Assembly (NCBI RefSeq): GCF_002192415.1
Contig: NZ_CP021780.1
Coordinates: 124,001-188,000 of the forward strand
Direction of reading: 5' to 3'
Length of the DNA: 64,000 nucleotides
Origin: Paenibacillus donghaensis
Lineage (GTDB): Bacteria > Bacillota > Bacilli > Paenibacillales > Paenibacillaceae
This document shows positions 26,725 through 35,912 of the stretch, one piece after another (position 1 is the first letter of the stretch; each line of letters begins with the position of its first letter). A model generated the notes under the pieces. The model had not been told where the DNA came from, made no database searches, and saw nothing but the letters and a program-made list of their open reading frames with translations. The position numbers and the translations under genes were made by a program.

Positions 26725-27879
26725 CTAATCCACAATACAAACAGAATATTCCCCGCGCCCGTCGGCTGGCTGGATGACACCTAGCTCTTTGAGCTTGGCA
26801 ATGTTTTTGGCTATGCTGGAGGGCGAGGCATCGAGGGTGTTGTCGAACAGCTCTCTGTGAAAAATCTCCCCATCCTTCATCGTGCTGATCAGCTCGAACA
26901 TCGTTCTGGCATGGCCTTTGCCCAACAGCTCGCGAATATGTTTGATCCTGTCGTACCGCTGCAACTCCTTCAGAACTTTAGTGAGCGACGCATTCACACA
27001 CTCCAGGTAGAACACGATAAAGGGCTTCAAATCTCCTTGCGTCGCCGCCATCAGCGTATCGTAATAATCCTCAATATTCTTGTCGAAGAACTCTTCCACA
27101 CTAAAAGCATCCTTAATTGTAGCCAGATCCTTGTGGATCAATCCAACCAATGTAGAAAACGCGCGGGCCGTCCTTCCGTTCCCATCCGGAAAAGGATGAA
27201 CATAACCGATCAAATGATGAGTAATGCCGGAGATGATCAGCGGGTGTATTTTTTTGTCCGAATTAGAGACGGTAGTTTCATAAGGATTAGGGTAGCCAGT
27301 GACACTGGTGTACAGCCAGTTGAAATACGCCAGCATCAGACGCGGAACCTCGGTAAAAGCTGGAGGCTGGTAGCTCACATGACCATCCCCATCATGCAGC
27401 GCCACGGGAATGGTTCGGTAGCCGTCCGGGTAGCCGGTCAAATCATTCATCAGCAGCTGTTGGATTTTCTTAAGCACGGGTTCATCCATATCCGAGAAAT
27501 CATGCTTAGGGTCTAAACTATAAATGTACCCGTAGGCTTCAAAAACGTTTTTGACCTCAATCTGCGCCTTCTGCTTAATGGTGAGCGGATTTTTTTTGTA
27601 ATCCTGAAATACCTGCTCTACCTCTTTGTATTCCAGTTTGTTTTGTTCAATCTTGGTGGTGAAATGTGCGGTTCGCACGAGCGAGTTGCGCAGAATGGTG
27701 GGCTTTAGGGGGTGGCTTTTGAGACCCAGTCTTGCGAGTGCACCTATGTTTCTCTCGGCCTCAAGAATGAGCTGGTAGATTTCATAATCGAAAGGATTTA
27801 GATTCGGTTGAAAAACCAGTCTGTTCTCCACAGTGTCGAAATGTTTGTAGCAGAATGAATAAGTCAAAGAGTACACCAC
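26725..27879 (-). CDS. Fic family protein
   Basis: Fic-domain enzyme of 384 aa, expected to transfer AMP or a related group to a target protein. The signature HPFPDGNGRTAR near residue 240 is complete, with catalytic His. An N-terminal segment TTKIEQNKLEYKEV near residue 75 aligns with the inhibitory (S/T)xxxE(G/N) helix, but Gln replaces Gly/Asn. A C-terminal winged-helix region (SSIAKNIAKLKELGVIQ) follows, typical of class II Fic proteins that regulate themselves. The start is GTG 27879 after AAAGGTG. It lies alone among CRISPR arrays. Targets are unknown. Confidence 0.9.
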   Translation of the reverse strand: MVYSLTYSFCYKHFDTVENRLVFQPNLNPFDYEIYQLILEAERNIGALARLGLKSHPLKPTILRNSLVRTAHFTTKIEQNKLEYKEVEQVFQDYKKNPLTIKQKAQIEVKNVFEAYGYIYSLDPKHDFSDMDEPVLKKIQQLLMNDLTGYPDGYRTIPVALHDGDGHVSYQPPAFTEVPRLMLAYFNWLYTSVTGYPNPYETTVSNSDKKIHPLIISGITHHLIGYVHPFPDGNGRTARAFSTLVGLIHKDLATIKDAFSVEEFFDKNIEDYYDTLMAATQGDLKPFIVFYLECVNASLTKVLKELQRYDRIKHIRELLGKGHARTMFELISTMKDGEIFHRELFDNTLDASPSSIAKNIAKLKELGVIQPADGRGEYSVCIVD

Positions 27880-28089
27880 CTTTTACATGAATAAATACTG
27901 ATAAATCAATGTTTCATAGATAATATTAGTATATGTCGTTACACTTATTATGTACATATTATATGATAGTTAAACGAATAAGCAAAAGTGAGAGGCAGAA
28001 GCGTGTATGGATTTCATTGGGAGGTTCGTATCGCTTGAAGCAGAAGGGTTTGGGTTTGATGTGGAGAATGTAATAGAGGAGCAATTACA

Positions 28090-28126
28090 GGTGCGAATGT
28101 GAAGCGCACATGAAATCCTGGGGAAG
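28090..28126 (+). promoter_or_regulatory. CRISPR leader hairpin fragment, copy 4
   Basis: GGTGCGAATGTGAAGCGCAC and ATGAAATCC match the left arm and loop of the leader element. The right arm is missing and a small membrane-protein gene starts 17 bases later, so this is a truncated copy. Confidence 0.55.
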
Positions 28127-28142
28127 GAGTTGTTATTGAATA

Positions 28143-28412
28143 ATGTCAACGTTCTTAATCACTCTTATTATTAGTGGATTCTTTGGAATTTTTGCTCTTT
28201 CTGCCCTTGGTTTGGTTGTTCTGATTTCTAAAAAATCTAAGCATCCCGTGAAAAGTATGTTAACCATGTTTTTAGGGATTGTGTTCTTAAGTTGGTTCGT
28301 TCTTGGGATTAATACATACATGACTCACGGTTCCTTGAAGAACTTTATCTTCTTTACCGTAATTACGATTGTGATTATATCTGCTATGAAATTTAGATTG
28401 AAACGTATTTAA
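28143..28412 (+). CDS. Small membrane protein, 89 aa
   Basis: Three hydrophobic segments (residues about 3-27, 38-56 and 66-80) joined by short basic loops, ending KFRLKRI. GGAAGGAG lies upstream of ATG 28143 at a somewhat long distance. No family is recognised. Its upstream region is a truncated CRISPR leader element, suggesting insertion or rearrangement. Confidence 0.6.
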   Translation: MSTFLITLIISGFFGIFALSALGLVVLISKKSKHPVKSMLTMFLGIVFLSWFVLGINTYMTHGSLKNFIFFTVITIVIISAMKFRLKRI

Positions 28413-28518
28413 AAGAATATACGTGTAACAGCCAACACAGCTGAAGGCAAGGGAGTCCAAATAGAAAAACATGTTTAATTGGACAGGCGATATATAGCTA
28501 ATACCCTTGCAATTTACA

Positions 28519-28560
28519 GGTGCGAATGTATAGCTCACATGAAATCGCCGGGAGATTCGT
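28519..28560 (+). promoter_or_regulatory. CRISPR leader hairpin, copy 5
   Basis: GGTGCGAAT on the left and GGGAGATTCG on the right, with the right arm cut short. The following sequence to 28637 matches the leader of the 22679 array. Confidence 0.6.
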
Positions 28561-28637
28561 TGATTTGGTTTTGGAGAATGAAGTGATATTTTAGACCTAG
28601 AATAGGGTTTAACTCCTTTTTTTGGGTGAAAATCGCT

Positions 28638-28666
28638 GTCGCTCCCCGTGTGGGAGCGTGGATTGA
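28638..28666 (+). CRISPR. Solitary CRISPR repeat with a leader
   Basis: GTCGCTCCCCGTGTGGGAGC and GTGGATTGA: a single repeat lacking its last three bases, directly behind a leader copy. It is a collapsed or nascent array with no spacer. Confidence 0.75.
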
Positions 28667-28777
28667 TGCCTAAGGAGGGACCGTTGTATAAAAGTTTCAG
28701 CGATCAGCCTGAGTCTGGCTTTAGATACAAACCGACATGTTATAATAATGGTAATTATTTAACTGGAGGTGTCCAAG

Positions 28778-29035
28778 ATGCGATGGGATGAAGTTAAGGA
28801 ACGATTTCCCAATGAATGGGTTGTTCTTGAGGCAACCAGAGCCTATTCCCGAGAAGGCCAACGTTTTATTGAAGAGATGGCTGTGATAGATTCCTATGAG
28901 GACTCGAGCGAGGCTTTAAAACGGTACAGTGAATTGCACCGGAAGGACCCGCACCGTGAATATTGTTTTTTTCATACCTCTCGTCCAGTGGTCGTGGCAC
29001 GCGAGCGATATGTAGGAATTAGAGGGCCAAGATGA
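28778..29035 (+). CDS. Small hypothetical protein paired with retropepsin-like gene
   Basis: Cytoplasmic protein of about 85 aa beginning MRWDEVKERFPNEWVVLEA; GGAGG lies about 10 bases before ATG 28778, and GTG 28769 is an alternative. A TATAAT -10-like box is at 28741-28746. The family is not named with confidence, but such proteins occur next to retropepsin-like genes. The stop overlaps the next start by 4 bases (ATGA), so the two are co-translated and may work together. Confidence 0.75.
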   Translation: MRWDEVKERFPNEWVVLEATRAYSREGQRFIEEMAVIDSYEDSSEALKRYSELHRKDPHREYCFFHTSRPVVVARERYVGIRGPR

Positions 29036-29418
29036 ACATTACAGAAAAGTATGGGCTTCCTTTTGTGAGCATGAGAGTAGTGTTTAGGGGAAGAGAGTTA
29101 CAATTGGAGAAGGTGCTGCTTGACACTGGTTCTGCTAGCACTCTTTTGAATGCGGATGTGGTACAAGCAATAGGCATGGTCCCTGAAGAAAATGATACTG
29201 TTGATATGATACGGGGCGTAGGTGGTGTAGAATATGTGTACACTAAGTGTCTGGACTCTATTATAGTGGGTGAATCAATGTTAAAGGAGTTTCAAGTCGA
29301 AATCGGAAACATGGATTATGGCATGGATATCGATGCTATTCTTGGCTTTAACTTCTTGAAACAAGCAAAGACTGTGATTGACGTCAAAGCAATGGAATTG
29401 AAAACGGGAGCTTGCTAA
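29032..29418 (+). CDS. Retropepsin-like aspartic protease
   Basis: Single-domain aspartyl protease of 128 aa. LLDTGSASTLLN near residue 30 is the catalytic DTG(S) motif, followed by a flap-like VDMIRGVGGVEYVY and the DAILGFNFLK segment typical of bacterial retropepsin homologues. One active-site Asp per chain implies a homodimer. It has no signal or membrane segment. It overlaps the upstream small gene by 4 bases. Substrate unknown; in other bacteria such pairs are scattered accessory genes. Confidence 0.82.
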   Translation: MNITEKYGLPFVSMRVVFRGRELQLEKVLLDTGSASTLLNADVVQAIGMVPEENDTVDMIRGVGGVEYVYTKCLDSIIVGESMLKEFQVEIGNMDYGMDIDAILGFNFLKQAKTVIDVKAMELKTGAC

Positions 29419-29589
29419 AGGACTGTTTCTTACAATTGCAGCGGGGTTGAGCTCGAACCTTTCTCTAGCAGCCAGTTTGTTTTTTTGTGCTTGATATAGA
29501 AGAATATGAATATGTTGCGGAGAATGCATAAATAGAAGAGGAACCAACGGCGCGAATGTGGTCACACAATCAAGTAGATGGGCTAAAAA

Positions 29590-29633
29590 GTGCGAACCTC
29601 AAGCGCACATGAAATCCCCGGGAGGTTCGCACC
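29590..29633 (+). promoter_or_regulatory. CRISPR leader hairpin, copy 6
   Basis: GTGCGAACC and GGTTCGCAC pair around a loop with CACATGAAATCCCCGGGA. A further GAGGTTCGCAC follows near 29700 and could pair alternatively. It lies 125 bases before the first repeat of the interrupted array. Confidence 0.65.
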
Positions 29634-29757
29634 CTATATGTTACAAGGGTTCATGGCATATTGCGCGTTAAAGTAAAGACAAGTTACAATGAGATTCGTG
29701 AGGTTCGCACTTTTGGCTCTTCCAGCCCTTGTCCTGTAAGGGTTGTTTTGGGTACCT

Positions 29758-30456
<699 letters not shown>

Positions 30457-30472
30457 ACTACAGTTGTGGAAA

Positions 30473-30554
30473 GAAAATAAAGTAATGGACTGGAAAATAA
30501 AGTGTTAGACTCGGAAAATAAAGTTGTAGACTGAGAAAATAAAGTATTAGACTG
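30473..30554. repeat. Left end repeats (TnsB-site-like), four abutting copies
   Basis: Copies start at 30473, 30493, 30514 and 30535; consensus GAAAATAAAGTNNTAGACTG. The spacing of 20, 21 and 21 bases places them on the same helix face about two turns apart. Confidence 0.85.
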
Positions 30555-30682
30555 TTGCTCCTCATTAAGCTAACGGGCAGGATAGTTTAATAACATATCG
30601 AATGTTGAAGCTTGGAAAGGAATACGACGTGAGGTATTTGCTAAACTGAGTGAGGTAGAAGTACTTAAAAAGGAGGTACCAG

Positions 30683-31615
30683 ATGGAAACTAATCAAACT
30701 ATTCGACTGGCAATCGAAGAATCTATACAGTTTCTTGAATTTGCACCGCATTTTACGATGGCTCACGGCGAGTGCACTCGTCGAAAATGGGATGGAGTTT
30801 GGTGGCATATGGCTGCTCTTTATGAAATGGGAGAGGTGAAACGGATCCCCCAGTCCGCTATTGAAAGAGCTAAACATCTACTCAAAACCCAGGTCTGGCC
30901 AACTTTTATTATATCCGCCAATGACCATCCAACAAGTGAAAGTGATAAGATGAAGATGGATTGCTGCCATTGTGAACTTGCCGTGTACTATATGATTCTA
31001 ATGGCGTATGGTTGTGATTTGGACAAGGAACTACCTTGGATTCGTGAATGGCTCTTAAAGCATCAGCTACCTGATGGTGGACTGAACTGCGATCCTGAAG
31101 CTTATACTCATTCTAAAAAAAGCTCTATTGTTTCAACATTGCCTCCGCTTGAAGCTATCTTATGGCATACTGACCGTGAATTTACTGAACAGGAAGCTGT
31201 TTTCTTAGACGAAGGTGCACGTTATTTAATTGAACATCGTCTTGTATGTTCTAAACAAAATGGGGACGTCATCGATATGGAATGGCTGAAGCCTTGCTTT
31301 CCAAGGTTTTTTGAATATGATATTTTGCGCGGCATGTCATTCTTGGCAGAATGGTCCCGGCGTAGGAACAAACTGCTACCGGTCTGGCTGTTTAGAGAAG
31401 GATTGGAACGCTTGAATACATCTATGATAGCAGAAGGCTTACAAGTCGGTAGACAAGTGTTTGATCCCCAAGGCCCGTGGGGTGGACAAACCTTTTCCTT
31501 GTTAGAAGCAACGGCTGGTATTGGTGTCGTTTCGCCTTATCTAACCAGACAATTGGATCGAGTGTTCGAACGAATGGGCCCGGAATATACCTCAAGACTT
31601 CCTTTAGATAATTGA
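30683..31615 (+). CDS. Prenyltransferase/terpene-cyclase-like alpha/alpha-toroid protein
   Basis: Cytoplasmic protein of 310 aa, cargo of the Tn7-like element. AAAGGAGG lies about 8 bases before ATG 30683. The repeating helical pattern with WLLKHQLPDGGLNC and STLPPLEAILWH resembles (alpha/alpha) toroid proteins of the prenyltransferase/squalene-cyclase superfamily. KMDCCHCELAVYYM near residue 94 could bind metal. The DxDD motif of class II cyclases is not evident, so catalysis is uncertain. It is the only complete protein gene of the element besides the intron protein. Confidence 0.65.
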   Translation: METNQTIRLAIEESIQFLEFAPHFTMAHGECTRRKWDGVWWHMAALYEMGEVKRIPQSAIERAKHLLKTQVWPTFIISANDHPTSESDKMKMDCCHCELAVYYMILMAYGCDLDKELPWIREWLLKHQLPDGGLNCDPEAYTHSKKSSIVSTLPPLEAILWHTDREFTEQEAVFLDEGARYLIEHRLVCSKQNGDVIDMEWLKPCFPRFFEYDILRGMSFLAEWSRRRNKLLPVWLFREGLERLNTSMIAEGLQVGRQVFDPQGPWGGQTFSLLEATAGIGVVSPYLTRQLDRVFERMGPEYTSRLPLDN

Positions 31616-31727
31616 TCTGGTCGAAAGGGTAAGGACCAGGTCGAAGAATGCTTAAAAATTTCAAATATTTAAATGACTTGTCTAATTAAGCTCCCATGGA
31701 AGAACGGAATTACTTCCCTCATCTGTG

Positions 31728-34417
31728 GTGCGTCGCTTGCGCTGCATGCATGGCTAACGGGAAAGTATGACAAGTTCTGTATAAGCACTACATAGTGCGA
31801 AAAACAGGGGATTCAAAGTCTCATAGAATCCTAACTTTACAACCGAGGATGGGAATGACGGAACCATGTATCCCGAAACCATCCCACCAATACTCCTGCA
31901 TGCGTCATGACTGACAGGTTATGGGGTTTGAAGTACAGGTAGATTCGGCAGAACAAAGGCTAGAGCCATTCGAATAGAAAAGGTATGCTGACGGATATGC
32001 CGCGTGGCTGAAAAGCTGGATATGGTGAGAATGTTCATAGAAAAGAACTGACGAACTTCCGAATGTACAGGTCTATAGTTAGAGCATAAGGAAACTTATG
32101 TACCATCCTACGATGGGGTGAGTGGCGTAAAGTAAAAATTTTCCCTATGAAATACGCTATGCCAAACTAAGGAGGCATCCTGCTCACAGGCCCAGAGGAA
32201 GCACCTAAGTCCAGAACAAAAAAAAAAAAAAAGGCTAGGTTGTAAGGGACTTGGAAAGCAAGGCACGTCGCAACAAGGGCTGTTACCCAAGACGGTTGCA
32301 ATAAGGCACGGGCCGAAATGCATTAAGCTTTGTGAGGGCAGGGGCACGACTGATGAATCTCCTGTAATGGGAGTGGAAGAACAGCCCCAAGTCTAACAGA
32401 TAAGAACGATCATTTTCCAAACGTGAATTGCGCCGGTCGGGTAAGAATGTGGGAACATCACCTCAAAAGGATTGATGCCACAGTGCAAGCTTTGCGAAAT
32501 TGGGAGTACTACGGCATGACGGAACCTTTCACAGATTTGCACGAAAGAGCTGGCAATCATGAATCTTTCTCGCATCTCTACGATCTAATCACATCTAGAG
32601 AAAATATTCGGCTGGCTTATCGAACAATGAAATCGAATAAAGGATCAAAGACGCCAGGAACAGATGGAAAAACCATCACAGACATTGAAAAATCGTCCGA
32701 AGATGAACTAGTAAGTGAAATCCAAAACAATCTAAAATGGTATCGCCCTAAGAAAGTCAGACGGGAATTTATAGAAAAAGACAACGGAAAATGGCGACCG
32801 CTCGGCATTCCTTGTATACTGGATCGAATCATTCAGCAATGCTTCAAGCAAGTGCTTGAACCCATAGCTGAGGCTCATTTCTACAAACATAGTTATGGTT
32901 TCAGACCACTACGGTCTACACACCACGCGATGGCAAGAATACAATTTCTTGTGAATCGGGCACAAATGCACTATGTGGTAGATATCGACATCATGGGGTT
33001 CTTCGACAATGTGAATCACACGTTGCTATTGAAGCAGCTATGGAACATGGGGATTCAGGATAGAAAGGTGTTAGCGTGCATCTCCAAGATGCTGAAAGCA
33101 GAAATCGATGGATAAGGTATACCTACAAAGGGTGTACCTCAAGGGGGTCTGTTGTCGACATTACTTTCAAATGTCGTCCTCAATGACTTGGATCATTGGG
33201 TGGCTGGTCAATGGGAATTCTTCCCCCTGACTCAACCTCACAAGACAAGAAGTGGTGAATTGTATACGAAAAATCGCACTTCCCTCAAAGAAGGATATAT
33301 GGTGCGTTACGCCGATGACTTCAAAATCATCTGTCGAGACTACAAGACTGCCTACAAGTGGTATCATGCTGTCGTTTCCTATTTAAAATATCGTCTGAAA
33401 CTGGAAGTTTCGCCAGAGAAATCGCAAATTGTAAATTTACGAAAGCGAGAATCTGAATTTCTAGGATTCACGATCCGAGCGAATGTAAAGGGTGAAAAGA
33501 GAGTAGCGCATACAGGCATTAGAAATAACAAAAAGCAGAAGATCAAGATGGAAGCCAAAAAGCGCATTCAGAAGTTGAGATCGTCTCCAATTGCCCTAAA
33601 TGCAGCACTCTTTAATAGCTTTGTTTTGGGAATCCACAACTACTTCAGTCGGGCAACCCATGTCAGTGTTGAGTTCTCACGTCTTGCCTATGACCTGCGA
33701 GCCTTCATGTATAATCGTCTGAAACAAATCGGGAAATACGAACATCCTACTAACCCGCCACCAACATACAACAAATTCTACAGCAGGGGTTACAGAACGT
33801 TCAAAGTAGCAGGTGTATACTTATATCCTCTTGCCAACGTGAAAACAAAGAACACGATGAACTTCAGTCAAAGTCTTTCACTTTATACAACGGCAGGAAG
33901 AGAACAAATATACAAAAAGCTTCGTCCGGATATACGTCAAGAAATACTTTCTTTGATGGAATCCAGCATCCCGAGCCAGAGTGTGGAGTATATGGATAAT
34001 CGTATAAGTCGGTACAGTATGAAGATGGGGAAATGCGAAATCACAGGGATGTATCTTTTCGCATCAGACGTCTACTGTCACCACTATATGCCATTATATC
34101 TCGGTGGAAGCGACAAATTCAACAATCTGCGCATTCTCCACAAAGAGGTATATGAGCTTATCCACCATACTCACAAAGAGACGATCGAAGTACTCATAAA
34201 TAGACGGGGTATCACTGACTTGATGAAAATCAAAATCAATCAGTACCGTAATAAATACGGACTAGAACCAGTCTAACCTTCCCAAATCTATGAGTAACGA
34301 GGAACTTATGATCTAGTACATTTTGTTAGAGGGAACGCGGAGTGCGGGGAAACTCGCACGCTCCGTGTGGAGCAGGGGAAAAGCTGGAGATCGTATCAAA
34401 GGCTTACCTATTGCTAC
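31728..34417 (+). mobile_element. Group II intron with HNH-type intron protein
   Basis: The 5-prime end is GTGCG at 31728. Near the 3-prime end, a domain V-like hairpin (GCGGAGTGCGGGGAAACTCG, from about 34336) is followed by a domain VI-like stem (AGCAGGGG pairing CCTATTGCT) with a candidate branch A at 34410 and a terminal AC at 34417. The 2.7-kb length fits an intron whose protein has an endonuclease domain. It lies inside the Tn7-like element, downstream of the toroid gene. Ends are good to a few bases. Confidence 0.75.
32423..34276 (+). pseudogene. Group II intron reverse transcriptase/maturase, in-frame stop
   Basis: The intron-encoded protein reads through RT motifs (KWRPLGIPCILDRIIQQ, SYGFRPLRSTHHAM, DIDIMGFFDNV), then meets TAA at 33113-33115. 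The same frame continues immediately with GIPTKGVPQGGLLSTLLSNV and the catalytic YADD (VRYADDFKIIC), maturase domain X and a C-terminal HNH domain (CEITG ... CHHYMPLYLGGSDKFNNLRI). A single-base change would explain the stop. As written, the RT is cut before its active site, so the intron is probably not self-mobile. Confidence 0.88.
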
Positions 34418-34440
34418 CGTTAGTTCAATAAAACTGTGGC

Positions 34441-34584
34441 AGTCTAGGACTTTATTTTCTCGTCCCGGGCTGCCGCTGTCTTTTTTTGTTGGGGTCAGTC
34501 TAATACTTATTTTATAGAATCTGTTGGTTTTTAAAATTAAAAAACCGATTGGAGCAGCATATCTAGTCTAATACTTTATTTTCT
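34441..34584. repeat. Right end repeats (TnsB-site-like), three dispersed copies
   Basis: Inverted copies of the left-end repeat at 34441-34460, 34497-34516 and 34565-34584 (AGTCTAATACTTTATTTTCT type), spaced 56 and 68 bases apart. Confidence 0.8.
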
Positions 34585-34624
34585 TCTGACAACAGTAAAC
34601 ATCTGGTTTGATACACTAGAGAAG

Positions 34625-34918
34625 GTCGCTCCCCGTGCGGGAGCGTGGATTGAAACACGCCATTATCGTTACTCTTGCAGTTAAGTTGTAGTCGCTCCCC
34701 GTACGGAAGCGTGGATTGAAACAAATGTGTTGTCCGCTCTTTGGCCGTACTTGATGGTCGCTCCCCGTGAGGGAGCATGGATTGAAACAATGCCAAGGAT
34801 ATCTCAAAGGTATTGGGCAAGGGTCGCTCCCGCATGGGGAGCGTGGATTGAACCACGCAAGAATACATGGCTGGACAGATGAAGGTGGCGCTCCCCCATA
34901 CGGGAGCCCGGATTCCAT
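34625..34918 (+). CRISPR. CRISPR array, distal part, 5 repeats decaying
   Basis: Continuation of the array beyond the Tn7-like element. Repeats start at 34625, 34691, 34757, 34823 and about 34887; they lose stem symmetry step by step (CGTACGGAAGC, CGTGAGGGAGCATGG, CGCATGGGGAGC, CCATACGGGAGCCCGG). Removing the element and one ACAGT copy joins 30457-30464 to 34597-34624 as one 36-base spacer. Confidence 0.93.
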
Positions 34919-34970
34919 CTCACATCAACTCTGCATAAAGAATACCCCTGCCCGCATACCCGCCCCACCC

Positions 34971-35011
34971 AAAAAGCCCACCACCCACAAAACGTGGCTA
35001 ATGGGCTTTTT
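34971..35011. terminator. Terminator for the VanZ gene
   Basis: AAAAAGCCCACCACCCA and TGGCTAATGGGCTTTTT form a stem; it lies just past the minus-strand VanZ stop and can also serve the array side. Confidence 0.8.
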
Positions 35012-35035
35012 ACTACGCTATCTCATATCCATAAC

Positions 35036-35692
35036 CTACCAACCAAACCACCACATAAACCCCGCAGACAGGATTCCTCTCACAACAAACATTCCGAACC
35101 AAACCACCCCGATATACACATACGCCTCATACTCCATAAGCCAGTGAGAGGGCGCACTGCGTTGATCTTTCCGGCGGCAAGCCTGCACGAAATTCGGGAA
35201 GCTTCTATGTAATCCTCTGAATAAGCCATAGCCTGCAATTGCGCCTAAAGTGTTCATCATCAGATCGTCGATATCTGCTGCACGGTAGCTGAAGAGCTGA
35301 ATGCACTCGATGGCCAGGGAGAATAGGAAACCGACCAGCAATGTGCGGCTAAACGACGCAAAACGGCTCCATAACAACGGCAGCAGCACACCGAACGGGA
35401 TAAAGAGTAGGAAATTCTGGAGGTATTGAATAGCATTGCCGGTGATTGCTGCGAAAGGGATTGCATTGATGGAACCGTGCAACTTCAAGGAACTGATAGA
35501 GGGAATCCCGGTCACGGACAGCATGGCGATCAGAAAAAAGCAGAACATATACACTCCGGTGATATGCCACTTCGCAGCAGTATCGTTGTGCCGGGTGCTG
35601 ATCCGGGCAAGGCTCCATTGGGTCAGAACCAGCAGCGGCAAATAAGTGATAAAGCTAACCAGCGTCTCTGTGAAAATAATGATGATAAACAT
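35036..35692 (-). CDS. VanZ family membrane protein
   Basis: Integral membrane protein of 218 aa with five or so hydrophobic segments. The VanZ core is visible: NFLLFIPFGVLLPLLW followed by ECIQLFSYRAADIDDLMMNT, where the acidic residues are conserved. VanZ proteins are linked to low-level teicoplanin or lipoglycopeptide tolerance, but most members have no proven role. AGGAGGATC lies before the ATG on the minus strand. It is divergent from the serine hydrolase gene. Confidence 0.9.
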   Translation of the reverse strand: MFIIIIFTETLVSFITYLPLLVLTQWSLARISTRHNDTAAKWHITGVYMFCFFLIAMLSVTGIPSISSLKLHGSINAIPFAAITGNAIQYLQNFLLFIPFGVLLPLLWSRFASFSRTLLVGFLFSLAIECIQLFSYRAADIDDLMMNTLGAIAGYGLFRGLHRSFPNFVQACRRKDQRSAPSHWLMEYEAYVYIGVVWFGMFVVRGILSAGFMWWFGW

Positions 35693-35912
35693 GAGTGATC
35701 CTCCTGTTAGGTATAGGTCATATATTCCATATTATTCCTTTGTGTCGTCAAAAGGGTTAAAGAAATGTAAGGTTACCCTCCCCATCCTTGCCCCACTGCT
35801 CTGAAATCTTAAGGTTAACGTAAGATTGGTGTAATAGAGGTGACAGGGTAGCAGGCTATGCTGAAGTGAGGATGATTATGGTTTTGCCAAAAATAAAAAG
35901 GGAGTGGCGGGT

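Larger units (their letters stand above)
30465..34591. mobile_element. Tn7-like element without transposition genes, inserted in a CRISPR spacer
   Basis: The element runs from TGTGGAAAGAAAATAAAG at 30465 to the reverse complement of TGTCAGAAGAAAATAAAG ending at 34591, giving TGT...ACA ends. The flanking five bases are ACAGT on both sides (30460-30464 and 34592-34596), a 5-bp target duplication as for Tn7. The left end has four abutting 20-21-base repeats and the right end three dispersed ones, the same asymmetry as Tn7 right and left ends. Its 4,127 bases carry an alpha/alpha-toroid protein gene and a group II intron. No tnsA, tnsB, tnsC or tniQ gene is present, so movement must depend on proteins supplied in trans, or the element has decayed. 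Confidence 0.85.

Noticed and set aside
30465..34591. CRISPR-associated transposon (CAST) with its own guide system
   Set aside because: No cas or tns genes lie within the element, so only the Tn7-like ends are supported.
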